The position numbers and the translations under genes were made by a program. A model generated the notes under the pieces. That model was not told the DNA's origin and made no database searches. It worked only from the letters and a program-made list of their open reading frames with translations. 64,000 nucleotides of DNA from positions 1 to 64,000 of the forward strand of contig NZ_LSOF01000007.1 in NCBI RefSeq assembly GCF_001592875.1, given 5' to 3'. Numbering within the stretch: the stretch's first letter is position 1; each line of letters begins with the position of its first letter. This document shows positions 32,068-39,527 of the stretch, one piece after another. The DNA comes from Pseudomonas sp. BMS12 (GTDB taxonomy: Bacteria; Pseudomonadota; Gammaproteobacteria; Pseudomonadales; Pseudomonadaceae).

Positions 32068-33344
32068 TGGCAAATCAAGCCTTCAGTACTTCATCTTTAG
32101 CTCGCTGCTTATTTAAAGCTGACTTCTATGACGACCAGCGGATTTCCGATGACGATTATAGAAAAAGCGTTATTGCTTATGCCTTGCAAATAGCTCAGAA
32201 CCCAACCGAAAAAACTCCAGCAATTAAACAAATTAAAATCAGCAACAAAACGGGATACACTGCCGGAAATCTCGCCAGCAAGATGGTACTTCGGCGCTGC
32301 AACATAAATATTAATAAAGCATACAATATAGCCCCAAAAAACAGGCAATCAATTTCTAGAGAGCTGCCAGCCTACTTAAGAGAGGGCACAAAATACAAAG
32401 TATACCGCCTAGATATAAAATCCTTCTTTGAAAACATACCTACAAATATACTGCTAAATATAATTGATAGCAGCGAAAAACTGTCACACCAAACTAAACT
32501 TATAATCCGAGCCCACATTGAGCACTTCAAGCAACTCTACGGCAGTGGGATTCCAAGAGGCGTCGAGACCAGCCCTTCACTTTCAGAACTTTTACTATCC
32601 GAGTACGATAAGAAAGTCACCTCACACGATGAAGTTTTTTATTATTCACGCTTTGTTGATGACATACTGATTATTACATCCTCAAACGAGAATGAGGGTG
32701 AGTTTTATAAATGGCTATGTGATCTTCTCCCCCCACCCCTTGAATACAACTCCACCAAAACAAAAATTTACCCGGTGCCACGCCGCAAAAAAGCAGGCAC
32801 AGCCAACCCGAATGGAAAGTTAGTACTCAGCTTTGATTTTCTTGGGTACTCATACAAGGTATACGACACACCACTACCCTTGAAAGACGGTGTAGAAAAT
32901 AGCAAGACCGCAACCTCTATATATAGAAAAGTCCGCATAGATATAGAAGAAAAAAAGATCCGAAAAATCAAAGAAAAATTATGCAAAGCCATATATAGCT
33001 TTTCAAAAAACAAAGATTTCAAACTGCTCTTCGACCGCATAAGCTTCCTAACAAGCAACAGGGAACTTAAAAACAAAGGCGGGGACAGAAAAGTACCCAC
33101 TGGAATTTATTACAACTACGCCTCAATTGATACGCCGGCAGACAGTTTAAATAATCTCGACAGATTCCTTATAAGCACACTCACAGGCAAATCCGGCAGG
33201 CTCCACAAAACTTATTCATCGCATATCACGAGCGAGCAAAAATCAAAACTATTAAAACTAAGCTTTACTCAAGGATTCGAGAAGAGAGCACATAGAAAAT
33301 TCAGCCCTAACCGGCTAAAAGAAATAACAAGGGTTTGGCTATGA
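32067..33344 (+). CDS. drt3a: Antiviral reverse transcriptase Drt3a (DRT type 3, UG3-like)
   Basis: Protein of 425 aa from a GTG that overlaps the mrr stop by one base. Reverse transcriptase motifs: YRLDIKSFFENIP with catalytic Asp116; SGIPRGVETSPSLSE, the motif 4/B region; FVDD at 196-199 (YxDD site intact); then KLVLSFDFLGY near residue 252, motif D/E region. It has no maturase or integrase domain, so it is neither a group II intron nor a retron RT. The pairing with a second, larger RT is the hallmark of DRT type 3 antiphage systems. It is AT-rich with ATA/AAA/AGA codons, unlike the host genes, which indicates horizontal transfer. It is the probable ncRNA-using subunit. Confidence 0.85.
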   Translation: MANQAFSTSSLARCLFKADFYDDQRISDDDYRKSVIAYALQIAQNPTEKTPAIKQIKISNKTGYTAGNLASKMVLRRCNININKAYNIAPKNRQSISRELPAYLREGTKYKVYRLDIKSFFENIPTNILLNIIDSSEKLSHQTKLIIRAHIEHFKQLYGSGIPRGVETSPSLSELLLSEYDKKVTSHDEVFYYSRFVDDILIITSSNENEGEFYKWLCDLLPPPLEYNSTKTKIYPVPRRKKAGTANPNGKLVLSFDFLGYSYKVYDTPLPLKDGVENSKTATSIYRKVRIDIEEKKIRKIKEKLCKAIYSFSKNKDFKLLFDRISFLTSNRELKNKGGDRKVPTGIYYNYASIDTPADSLNNLDRFLISTLTGKSGRLHKTYSSHITSEQKSKLLKLSFTQGFEKRAHRKFSPNRLKEITRVWL

Positions 33345-35359
33345 AAAATAAAAAGCACACAAAAATTGATAAGAAAGATCACTTCAGAGCCATTCTCACA
33401 GATACCGCACCTTCCGACACACCGATAATATTTTCCAATGACGGACTTTATATCAACCACCACAAAGCAAGACTGTCCGCACCAACTAATTTCAATATAA
33501 TAAAATCCTTATATGAGAGAATCGTAAGCCCCATTGATAGCACGAAACTGAACACTGACGACGCAGCAAGCGCCCAAAACAAACAGTCCTACCCCCTCAA
33601 ATATAAAATAATAAAAAATGAAACCAGCCTAAGAACGTTGTCTCTAATACATCCCAGATCACAAAAAAACTACTGCTCATTTTATAGCGAATATGGAAGT
33701 GCGATTATATCTCTATGCTCTCAAAGCCCACTAACCATAAGGACTCCTGCTAAAATTGGTGGCTCTTTCTATTCCAGTGACGCCGACCCCCATAATAAAT
33801 ATAAAGAAATCAACATTGACACGATCGAAACGGAACTAAACAGGAGACACGCCTCCTCATACTTTGCGTACAAAGGTTTCAATAGACTTTACAAACTCTA
33901 CAACTCATCCAGATATTTCAATCTGGAGCAAAAATACGCCTCAATGTGGACGCTAGATATAGCAAACTGCTTTCAAAGCATTTACACGCACACAATATCC
34001 TGGGCAATTAAAAACAAAGAATTTATAAAGCAAAACATCGCCAACACAAATCAATTCTGTCAAAAATTCGACACCATGATACAAAGAAGCAATAACAATG
34101 AAACTAACGGCATACCTATCGGCTCAGAAGTAAGTAGGATTTTCGCTGAAATAATCCTCCAAGATGCTGACATGAAGATAATTAGCGCACTTGGGAAGCA
34201 CCGACTAAAGCATGAAATAGACTACGACATATTAAGATACGTAGACGACTACATTGTTTTCTCTCACAGCAATGAAAATTCAGAGCTTATCGCAGATACG
34301 ATTTCCGACATACTCAGCACCTACAATCTAAACATCAGCGACTCGAAAAAAATAAAATATAAACGGCCGTTTCTCACAGAAAAATCTAAAGCAATAATCG
34401 GGACAAAGCTACTACTAGACGACCTTGAGAAAACGCTCTTCACCAAAACAACCCACAAAGGAAAACGCCAACTAACACCGAACGAAATATATAACCCTGA
34501 AAAATTATGCCAGAGCTTCATAAACAAAGTTAAATTCATAATAGCCGACAACAACAAGGGTTACTCAGAGATATCCTCATACATTATATCCGTCCTGTGC
34601 ACACGCGCACTTGACGTACTTTCCAGCCACAAACCAAACACAAAGCAAACACCCGAGGAAGAGCTAACACTTCGAGAGGCTATATTAATAATATTTCGTC
34701 TAGTATTCTTTTTTTACAGTGTAAACCCCTCAGTACCTTCTTCTAATAAAATTGCAAAAACTTTAATAACAACAGACCAATTCATAAAAACAAAAAAAGC
34801 GCATCACCTTGAATTCTTCCGAACGGAGATAATGAGCCATGTTAATAAGCTAAAGTTTCACAGACAGAAGAACGACACCAGGAATGGTTTTATATCGCTA
34901 GAACGACTAAACATAATACTTGCCACTAGCGAGTTTGGCAGCAACTATCTTCTACAGCCAAATGTCTTCTCTTACTTAGAAAAAGACGAAGTAAACATTA
35001 CGTACTTCGATATAGTGGCCCTCACCTACTATTTTAAGAATTACCCAATATATAACACTGCAAAAGATATCTTAATAAAGATAGCGATTAGTAGACTGAA
35101 TGAAAATTTCAACCTTCAGCAAGAGTCGGAACAGGCCCACATTTTCTTGGACCTGATATGCTGCCCATACATCACCACCGACTTAAGAATAGAGCTAATA
35201 AAAAAGTACCTCGCCTCCTACGAGCCCGATGAGGTTTTCACCGACGATATTGTTTCTGCTTTTGCAACTGAGCTTTTGAATAATTTCTGGTTTGTAAAAT
35301 GGAAGAATTTAGACCTAATTAAGCTTCTAGAGCGAAAAGAGTTGAAACCCGTCTATTGA
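33335..35359 (+). CDS. drt3b: Antiviral reverse transcriptase Drt3b (DRT type 3, UG8-like)
   Basis: Protein of 674 aa (an ATG at 33341 is an alternative start), overlapping drt3a by 10 bases. RT motifs: MWTLDIANCFQSIYTH with Asp208; NGIPIGSEVSRIFAE; LRYVDDYIVFSHS with YVDD at 302-305; then a thumb region. A long helical C-terminal region (about 370-674) has no motif I recognise. Both catalytic aspartate pairs are present, so both RTs of the pair should be active. AT-rich codon use matches drt3a. I recall reports that Drt3b makes one strand of a dinucleotide repeat without a nucleic-acid template; that cannot be tested from sequence. Confidence 0.83.
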   Translation: MAMKNKKHTKIDKKDHFRAILTDTAPSDTPIIFSNDGLYINHHKARLSAPTNFNIIKSLYERIVSPIDSTKLNTDDAASAQNKQSYPLKYKIIKNETSLRTLSLIHPRSQKNYCSFYSEYGSAIISLCSQSPLTIRTPAKIGGSFYSSDADPHNKYKEINIDTIETELNRRHASSYFAYKGFNRLYKLYNSSRYFNLEQKYASMWTLDIANCFQSIYTHTISWAIKNKEFIKQNIANTNQFCQKFDTMIQRSNNNETNGIPIGSEVSRIFAEIILQDADMKIISALGKHRLKHEIDYDILRYVDDYIVFSHSNENSELIADTISDILSTYNLNISDSKKIKYKRPFLTEKSKAIIGTKLLLDDLEKTLFTKTTHKGKRQLTPNEIYNPEKLCQSFINKVKFIIADNNKGYSEISSYIISVLCTRALDVLSSHKPNTKQTPEEELTLREAILIIFRLVFFFYSVNPSVPSSNKIAKTLITTDQFIKTKKAHHLEFFRTEIMSHVNKLKFHRQKNDTRNGFISLERLNIILATSEFGSNYLLQPNVFSYLEKDEVNITYFDIVALTYYFKNYPIYNTAKDILIKIAISRLNENFNLQQESEQAHIFLDLICCPYITTDLRIELIKKYLASYEPDEVFTDDIVSAFATELLNNFWFVKWKNLDLIKLLERKELKPVY

Positions 35360-35375
35360 AATGTTAATAATTGCT

Positions 35376-35547
35376 TGTTGGTTAGAGGTCAAGATTGCTA
35401 TGGCGCTGGACGATAGATTCTTATCCTACAACGCATTTCGCTCGTTGCTTTATTAAGGCCCGCAAAGTCTAAATAAAGCCCTGAGTTGAGAGGTACCGTT
35501 CGCAAGAGCGTGCTTCACACACCTGATGCTGAGGCCTCTAATCAACA
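35376..35547 (+). ncRNA. Candidate DRT3 non-coding RNA with ACACAC template
   Basis: It begins 17 bases after the drt3b stop. A 15-bp closing stem pairs 35376-35390 with 35533-35547 (13 Watson-Crick and 2 G-U pairs). Inside are a CAACG/CGTTG hairpin (35429-35433/35443-35447), a perfect 8-bp GCTTTATT/AATAAAGC hairpin (35447-35454/35472-35479) and a small hairpin around CGTTCGCAAGAGCG. Near the 3' side lies CACACAC (35516-35522), predicted mostly single-stranded. An AC-repeat template in the ncRNA is what I recall for DRT3. There is no ORF. mrr-drt3a-drt3b are gapless, so this is the natural place for the RNA. Ends are approximate. Confidence 0.65.
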
Positions 35548-35827
35548 TTTTATTCACGAGCTACCCCGCAAGTCCTGCCACCGACTTCAGCATGCGCACA
35601 CGCAAGCCTAAATTGCTCCCTCCAATAGTGCCAAGCATTGGCTGTTGGTCATTCCCTGATCTTCGATCATCCTAGTAGGTGCTCATTTCAAGCAACTCCC
35701 AATCGGGACTTTATCAATCCCATATTGGGACTGATCTGGGGCCCCCGGGGCAATGCCTGATCCGCAACACGCCCCAGAGCATCTGCGTAGGCAGAGGTCG
35801 ATGGAAAAGTAAAACCTGACCGTTTCG
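35548..35827. other. Non-coding stretch with further inverted repeats
   Basis: No ORF with support. Perfect or near-perfect inverted repeats: CCAAT/ATTGG around 35622-35641; TGATC-TTC-GATCA near 35658; TCCCAAT (35697-35703) with ATTGGGA (35724-35730); CTGGGGC (35736-35742) with GCCCCAG (35771-35777). They could be part of a longer ncRNA, a terminator region or element-end structure. No U-tract follows any of them, so none is a clear intrinsic terminator. Confidence 0.4.
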
Positions 35828-35930
35828 CGGTACAAAAAGCAGTACGCTGACGGTACAGTGCCCAGCTTTTACAGATTTCGCTCAATTACGCTTAAACCGC
35901 TCTACAGCGATACTTTCAGCTAACTGTACC
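35828..35930. repeat. GGTACA repeats, possible recombinase arm sites
   Basis: CGGTACA at 35828-35834, AGTACG at 35841-35846, CGGTACAG at 35851-35858 and the inverted CTGTACC at 35924-35930. They lie 50-150 bases inside the right junction. Short repeats in both orientations near an attachment site are typical of tyrosine-recombinase arm sites, but no integrase gene is present. Confidence 0.3.
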
Positions 35931-35978
35931 TGCGCTAAGCTACGCACGATTTCACTGGGTTTGCGGCGTTTCTAGGCA

Positions 35979-36024
35979 ACTCATAATCCTTTGGTCCACG
36001 GTTCGAGTCCGTGTGGGCCCACCA
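35979..36024 (+). pseudogene. 3' fragment of a tRNA-Ile2-like gene (right junction)
   Basis: It has the anticodon loop with CAT, a T arm CACGG-TTCGAGT-CCGTG and acceptor TGGGCCCACCA. The 5' half is absent: the bases before the loop (GGCAA) do not pair with TCCTT on the 3' side of the anticodon stem. It matches the intact tRNA at 28847 in 37 of 46 positions, with compensatory T-stem changes. It is therefore a piece of a different functional Ile2-type tRNA, not a fresh duplication. It is followed by a terminator. Confidence 0.8.
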
Positions 36025-36041
36025 AATAGATTGATCATCGA

Positions 36042-36068
36042 GACCAGCCATTGCGCTGGTCTTTTTGT
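36042..36068 (+). terminator. Rho-independent terminator after the tRNA fragment
   Basis: GACCAGC-CATTGC-GCTGGTC followed by TTTTTGTTT. It is probably the original terminator of the disrupted tRNA locus. Confidence 0.85.
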
Positions 36069-36126
36069 TTGTCGCCATATCAGGCAGCGGGCGCCAGGAC
36101 ACCGATAATGCGCGCAAGAAGCGGGC

Positions 36127-37431
36127 TCAGTGGTCGCTCGGCACCGCCTGGCTTGCGCGTTTTTCGCGGTACATGGCGGCGTCGGCGTGTTTGAGCAGGG
36201 TTTCGATCTGCTCGCCGTGTTCCGGGTAGTGTGCAATGCCGATGCTGGGGACGATGCGCAGTGGATGGCCATCGATGTTCAGCGGGCGGCCCAGTTCCTT
36301 GCGCAGTTTGGCGGTGATCTTGTCGACGCTCTGCGGCGGTTCGATGTTCTCCAGCAGCAGGACGAATTCGTCGCCGCCGATGCGAGCCACCGAGTCGGCT
36401 TCGCGTACACAGTGCAGCAGGCGCTGGGCAACTTCCTGCAGCAGGCGGTCACCCACGGTATGGCCGCAGGTGTCGTTGACCTGCTTGAACTTGTCCAGAT
36501 CGAGGAACACCAGGCTGAACCTGCTGCCGTTGCGGCGGGCACGGGCCAGGGCGCTGTCGATGCGGTCATGCAGGAAGGCGCGATTGAGCAGACCGGTCAG
36601 TTCGTCGTGACGAGCCATGCGCTGCAGGCGTTCGTACAGGCGCTTGCGTTCGATGGCGGTGGCGACCTGGGTCGAGACGAACTGCAGCAGCTCGCGATTG
36701 CGCTCGCTGTAGCGCGCCTCGTTGCATGGGCTCTTCAGCACCAGCGCACCGATCACCCCGGCCTCGGAAACCAGCGGCACACCCAGCCAGCTGTGGCCTT
36801 CATCGGCCGCCAGCAGCAAAGGTTGCCCCGTGCGTACAAGCTCCTGGCAGATGGCCGTGGGCGGCGGCGCCTGACTGGCCGACGCGGCCTGGGTGTCGGC
36901 ATGGTAGGGAAACTCCAGCTGGTCGCGCTGGGCGTCGTAGAGCGCCACGCAGAAGTCCGGCGCCGGCAGCAGCTGGTCGACGATCTGGTGCACCTGGCGG
37001 AACAGCGCCAGTAAGTCCTGCGCCGCATGGGCCGCCTCGGAAATGCTGTAGGTAGCCGCCTGCAGGGCTTCCGCCTGCTTGCGCGCAGTGATGTCACGGG
37101 CCACGCCGATACGCAGCTGATCGGCCTCCGACCAGCGCGCCGACCACATGATGTGCACCAGGTGCCCGGCCTTGTGTACGTAGCGATTCTCGAAATGCGG
37201 CTGGACTTCTCCCGCCATGACGGCACGCGCAGTCGCCCGGGTCTGCTCGATATCCTCGGGCGCAACGAAGTCGAGCATGCGCCGGCCGATCATTTCCTCC
37301 GGCGAATAACCGAAGACTCGCTCACCGGCCGCACTGACAAACACGAAGCGGCCCTGCGCATCGACCATGCACACGGCATCCAACAACAAATCGAGCGCGC
37401 CGGAGGGAAACGTACCGCTGTCATTTTTCAT
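36127..37431 (-). CDS. PAS-GAF-GGDEF diguanylate cyclase
   Basis: Protein of 434 aa. A PAS domain (about 8-115, VDAQGRFVFVSAAGERVFGY) is followed by a GAF domain (about 130-260, with VFL-like core WLGVPLVSEAGVIGALVL). The GGDEF domain has an intact RIGGDEFVLLL near residue 345 and DLDKFKQVND upstream. There is no membrane segment, so it is a cytoplasmic cyclic-di-GMP synthase sensing a small ligand or redox state. The Shine-Dalgarno is weak. Gene ends at the right flank of the defence island; it is chromosomal in base composition. Confidence 0.88.
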   Translation of the reverse strand: MKNDSGTFPSGALDLLLDAVCMVDAQGRFVFVSAAGERVFGYSPEEMIGRRMLDFVAPEDIEQTRATARAVMAGEVQPHFENRYVHKAGHLVHIMWSARWSEADQLRIGVARDITARKQAEALQAATYSISEAAHAAQDLLALFRQVHQIVDQLLPAPDFCVALYDAQRDQLEFPYHADTQAASASQAPPPTAICQELVRTGQPLLLAADEGHSWLGVPLVSEAGVIGALVLKSPCNEARYSERNRELLQFVSTQVATAIERKRLYERLQRMARHDELTGLLNRAFLHDRIDSALARARRNGSRFSLVFLDLDKFKQVNDTCGHTVGDRLLQEVAQRLLHCVREADSVARIGGDEFVLLLENIEPPQSVDKITAKLRKELGRPLNIDGHPLRIVPSIGIAHYPEHGEQIETLLKHADAAMYREKRASQAVPSDH

Positions 37432-37539
37432 AACGTACTACGGGAACCAGTGCATGACGGCAGACTGCCACTAACGAACAACTTAGCACGCCGCCACGCG
37501 GGTTCGTAGATCACCGGCCTTCGCTGCCGCACCCGGTAG

Positions 37540-37776
37540 TCAGGCGCTGCGCATACCCCGTACATGCAGCACGCCGAACAGCAGCACCAGCAGGCGCTCC
37601 TTCCAGGGCTCGGCCTGACGCTGCAGGCGGCCGTGCAGCAACACGATCTCCAGCAGATGCACGACCAGCAACGCCAGGGCGATCCAGTTCATGTAGGGGC
37701 CGGCGAAGGGCAGGACCAGGTTGACCAGGGCCAGCAGCCAGTACAGGGCCAGCACGCCTTTGGCGATTTCCAGCAT
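37540..37776 (-). CDS. DUF1145 family small membrane protein
   Basis: Protein of 78 aa with two hydrophobic segments (GVLALYWLLALVNLVLPF and NWIALALLVVHLLEIVLLH) and a basic C-terminus ending GMRSA. The VHLLE and GVLHVRGM stretches fit DUF1145, a family of unknown function. It lies 11 bases downstream of the sulfatase gene on the same strand and may be co-transcribed. Confidence 0.75.
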   Translation of the reverse strand: MLEIAKGVLALYWLLALVNLVLPFAGPYMNWIALALLVVHLLEIVLLHGRLQRQAEPWKERLLVLLFGVLHVRGMRSA

Positions 37777-37787
37777 GAATCACTCCT

Positions 37788-39503
37788 TCAACTGTAGAGA
37801 AAACGCGGCCCCGGATGTTCGCGGCCGTCGTCGATACCGACTTCCTGCGCCACCAGCTCGTTGAGCCGCCCGTTCAGCCGCTCGATCAGCTCGCGCCGGC
37901 CCTGCGGCTCGGACGCCAGATTGTGCAGCTCGTCCGGGTCGGCCTGGGTGTCGTAGAGCTCCAGATCGTTGCGCGCCACCAGGCTGTCGAAATCCAGCGG
38001 GGTATGGTGGTCATCTGCGGCGAAGTAGCGGGCGAACTTGTAGCGCCCGTCGTGAATGCCACGGAATAGCGCACGGTTGCTCAGCGACGGGCCGAGCTGC
38101 AGCTGCGCCAGCGACTCCTGGATGATCGCCCAGGGCGTGACTTGGTCGTGATCACGCATCACCGCCTCGGTGAACTCCGGGTCGAGGTACATGACCACGC
38201 CGTAGTCGTACAGGTGGCCGCGCCGGTCGCGCGTGGAACGTTTGTCCGCACCACCCAGGCTGTCCGCCAGGCTGACGCCTGCCAGCTGGGGATAGCGCTC
38301 GGCCTGCGCCGCCGCATCCAGCCCCGCCAGCTCCAGCACGGTCGGCACGATATCCACTGTCGAGCCCAGCGCCTCGCTGCTGAAGCCCTGGCGCACATCC
38401 GGATGCCGGACGATGAAGTTGACCCGGGTGTTCTCCTTGTACATGTGCGGGCCTTTCTGCCGCAGCTGGTGGGCGCCGGCCATCTCGCCGTGATCGGCAG
38501 TGAGGATGACGATGGTGTCGTCGGCCAGGCCGCTGCTCTCCAGCGCCAGCAGCACCTGTTCGATGGACTGGTCGACGTCGCGCACGCAGTTCAGGTAGTA
38601 GCTCTGCAAACCTTGCCAGGCCTGCTCGTCCCTGGGGTCGAGATGGCCGTAGACGTTGTTGCACAGCTCCACGTCGGCGCGCTGGGCCCAGGGTTTGCGG
38701 CTCAGGTCCTCGGCGTAGAAGCTTTTCGGCAGCGGCAGGTCCCAGTGCTTCTCGTACAACCCGGTGCTCGGCCCCGGCGAGATCGGCCCGAGGAAATTGC
38801 GCCGCAGGCGCGAGCGCTCCTGCTTGATGCCCGAGCTGTAGAACATGATGTCGTGCGGGTTGACGAAGTTGACCGCGAGAAACCAGGGCTGCTCGTCGGC
38901 AAGATGCTCGTGCAGCCAGGCCACCGAGTCGCTGGCGGTGACCTTGTCGTAGATGAAACCGGTCATCAGCGAGCCGTGCGGATCGCCATTCAGGTTGTAG
39001 TCGGCGAAGCCGTAGGGCAGCAACGCTTCACGAGTCGACTCGACCACGCCGTAGGTGAGGTTGCTCGACTGCTCGATATGCGACAGGTGCCACTTGCCCT
39101 TGTAGGCGGTGTGATAGCCCTGCTCGCGCAGCATGTGGCCGAGGGTCGGCACCTGCGGCGACAGCTCGCGAAACGGCGGCAGGCCGAGGTTGGCGGTAAT
39201 CTGCGTGTGCTGCGTGTGCTGCCCGGTGAACAGCACCGAGCGCGACGGCGAGCAGGGCGTGGTGTTGACGTGGAAGTTGCCCAGGCTGGCCGCGCCCTGC
39301 AGCAGGCGCTCGTGGCCGGGCAGCGACACGGCACTGGGCAGGTCCTGATGGGCACGCTGCTGGTCGGTGACGATCAGCAGGATGTTGGGTTTGCGCCCGG
39401 CGGGCCGGACAATCGCCGGCGCAGCCTGCTGGCCCAGTGCCGGGGCGGCCATGGCAGCGGCGGACAAGCTGGCCGCGCGCTGCAACAGATCACGTCGTTT
39501 CAT
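37788..39503 (-). CDS. Tat-exported formylglycine-type sulfatase
   Basis: Protein of 571 aa. The twin-arginine signal is KRRDLLQ at 2-8 followed by an Ala-rich stretch, so it is exported folded. The sulfatase signature C84-S-P-S-R88 marks the Cys converted to formylglycine. NILLIVTDQQR holds the metal Asp and LTADHGEMAGAHQLRQKG near residue 336 the second metal/sulfate site. The substrate cannot be told (aryl or choline sulfate among options). It is the second gene of an operon with the alkylsulfatase 24 bases upstream. The Cys form needs a formylglycine-generating enzyme, and none is in the window. Confidence 0.85.
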   Translation of the reverse strand: MKRRDLLQRAASLSAAAMAAPALGQQAAPAIVRPAGRKPNILLIVTDQQRAHQDLPSAVSLPGHERLLQGAASLGNFHVNTTPCSPSRSVLFTGQHTQHTQITANLGLPPFRELSPQVPTLGHMLREQGYHTAYKGKWHLSHIEQSSNLTYGVVESTREALLPYGFADYNLNGDPHGSLMTGFIYDKVTASDSVAWLHEHLADEQPWFLAVNFVNPHDIMFYSSGIKQERSRLRRNFLGPISPGPSTGLYEKHWDLPLPKSFYAEDLSRKPWAQRADVELCNNVYGHLDPRDEQAWQGLQSYYLNCVRDVDQSIEQVLLALESSGLADDTIVILTADHGEMAGAHQLRQKGPHMYKENTRVNFIVRHPDVRQGFSSEALGSTVDIVPTVLELAGLDAAAQAERYPQLAGVSLADSLGGADKRSTRDRRGHLYDYGVVMYLDPEFTEAVMRDHDQVTPWAIIQESLAQLQLGPSLSNRALFRGIHDGRYKFARYFAADDHHTPLDFDSLVARNDLELYDTQADPDELHNLASEPQGRRELIERLNGRLNELVAQEVGIDDGREHPGPRFLYS

Positions 39504-39527
39504 CGCTCTCTCCTCGCGGGTGCGGGT

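Larger units (their letters stand above)
28924..36024. mobile_element. tRNA-anchored defence island without recombinase
   Basis: The segment begins right after the intact tRNA-Ile2 and ends with a 46-base tRNA 3' piece. Both ends share the exact sequence TGGGCCCACCA (28913-28923 and 36014-36024). It holds fic, a NERD protein, mrr and a two-RT DRT3 system. Conserved chromosomal genes lie on the left (rpoD, rmcA). No integrase, transposase or relaxase is present. The island may be a decayed integrative element or cargo mobilised in trans. The right-end repeats GGTACA (35828-35930) could be recombinase arm sites. Confidence 0.6.

Noticed and set aside
32067..35359. Retron, group II intron or diversity-generating retroelement
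   Set aside because: No maturase domain, no msr/msd between genes, no template/variable repeat pair; two unlike RTs in tandem fit DRT3.
35979..36024. A second functional tRNA-Ile2
   Set aside because: The 5' half is missing and the bases before the anticodon loop do not pair with the 3' side of the stem.
35935..36117. Minus-strand ORF containing WAHTDSNRGPKDYE
   Set aside because: It is the antisense translation of the tRNA 3' fragment, a well-known artefact of tRNA loci.
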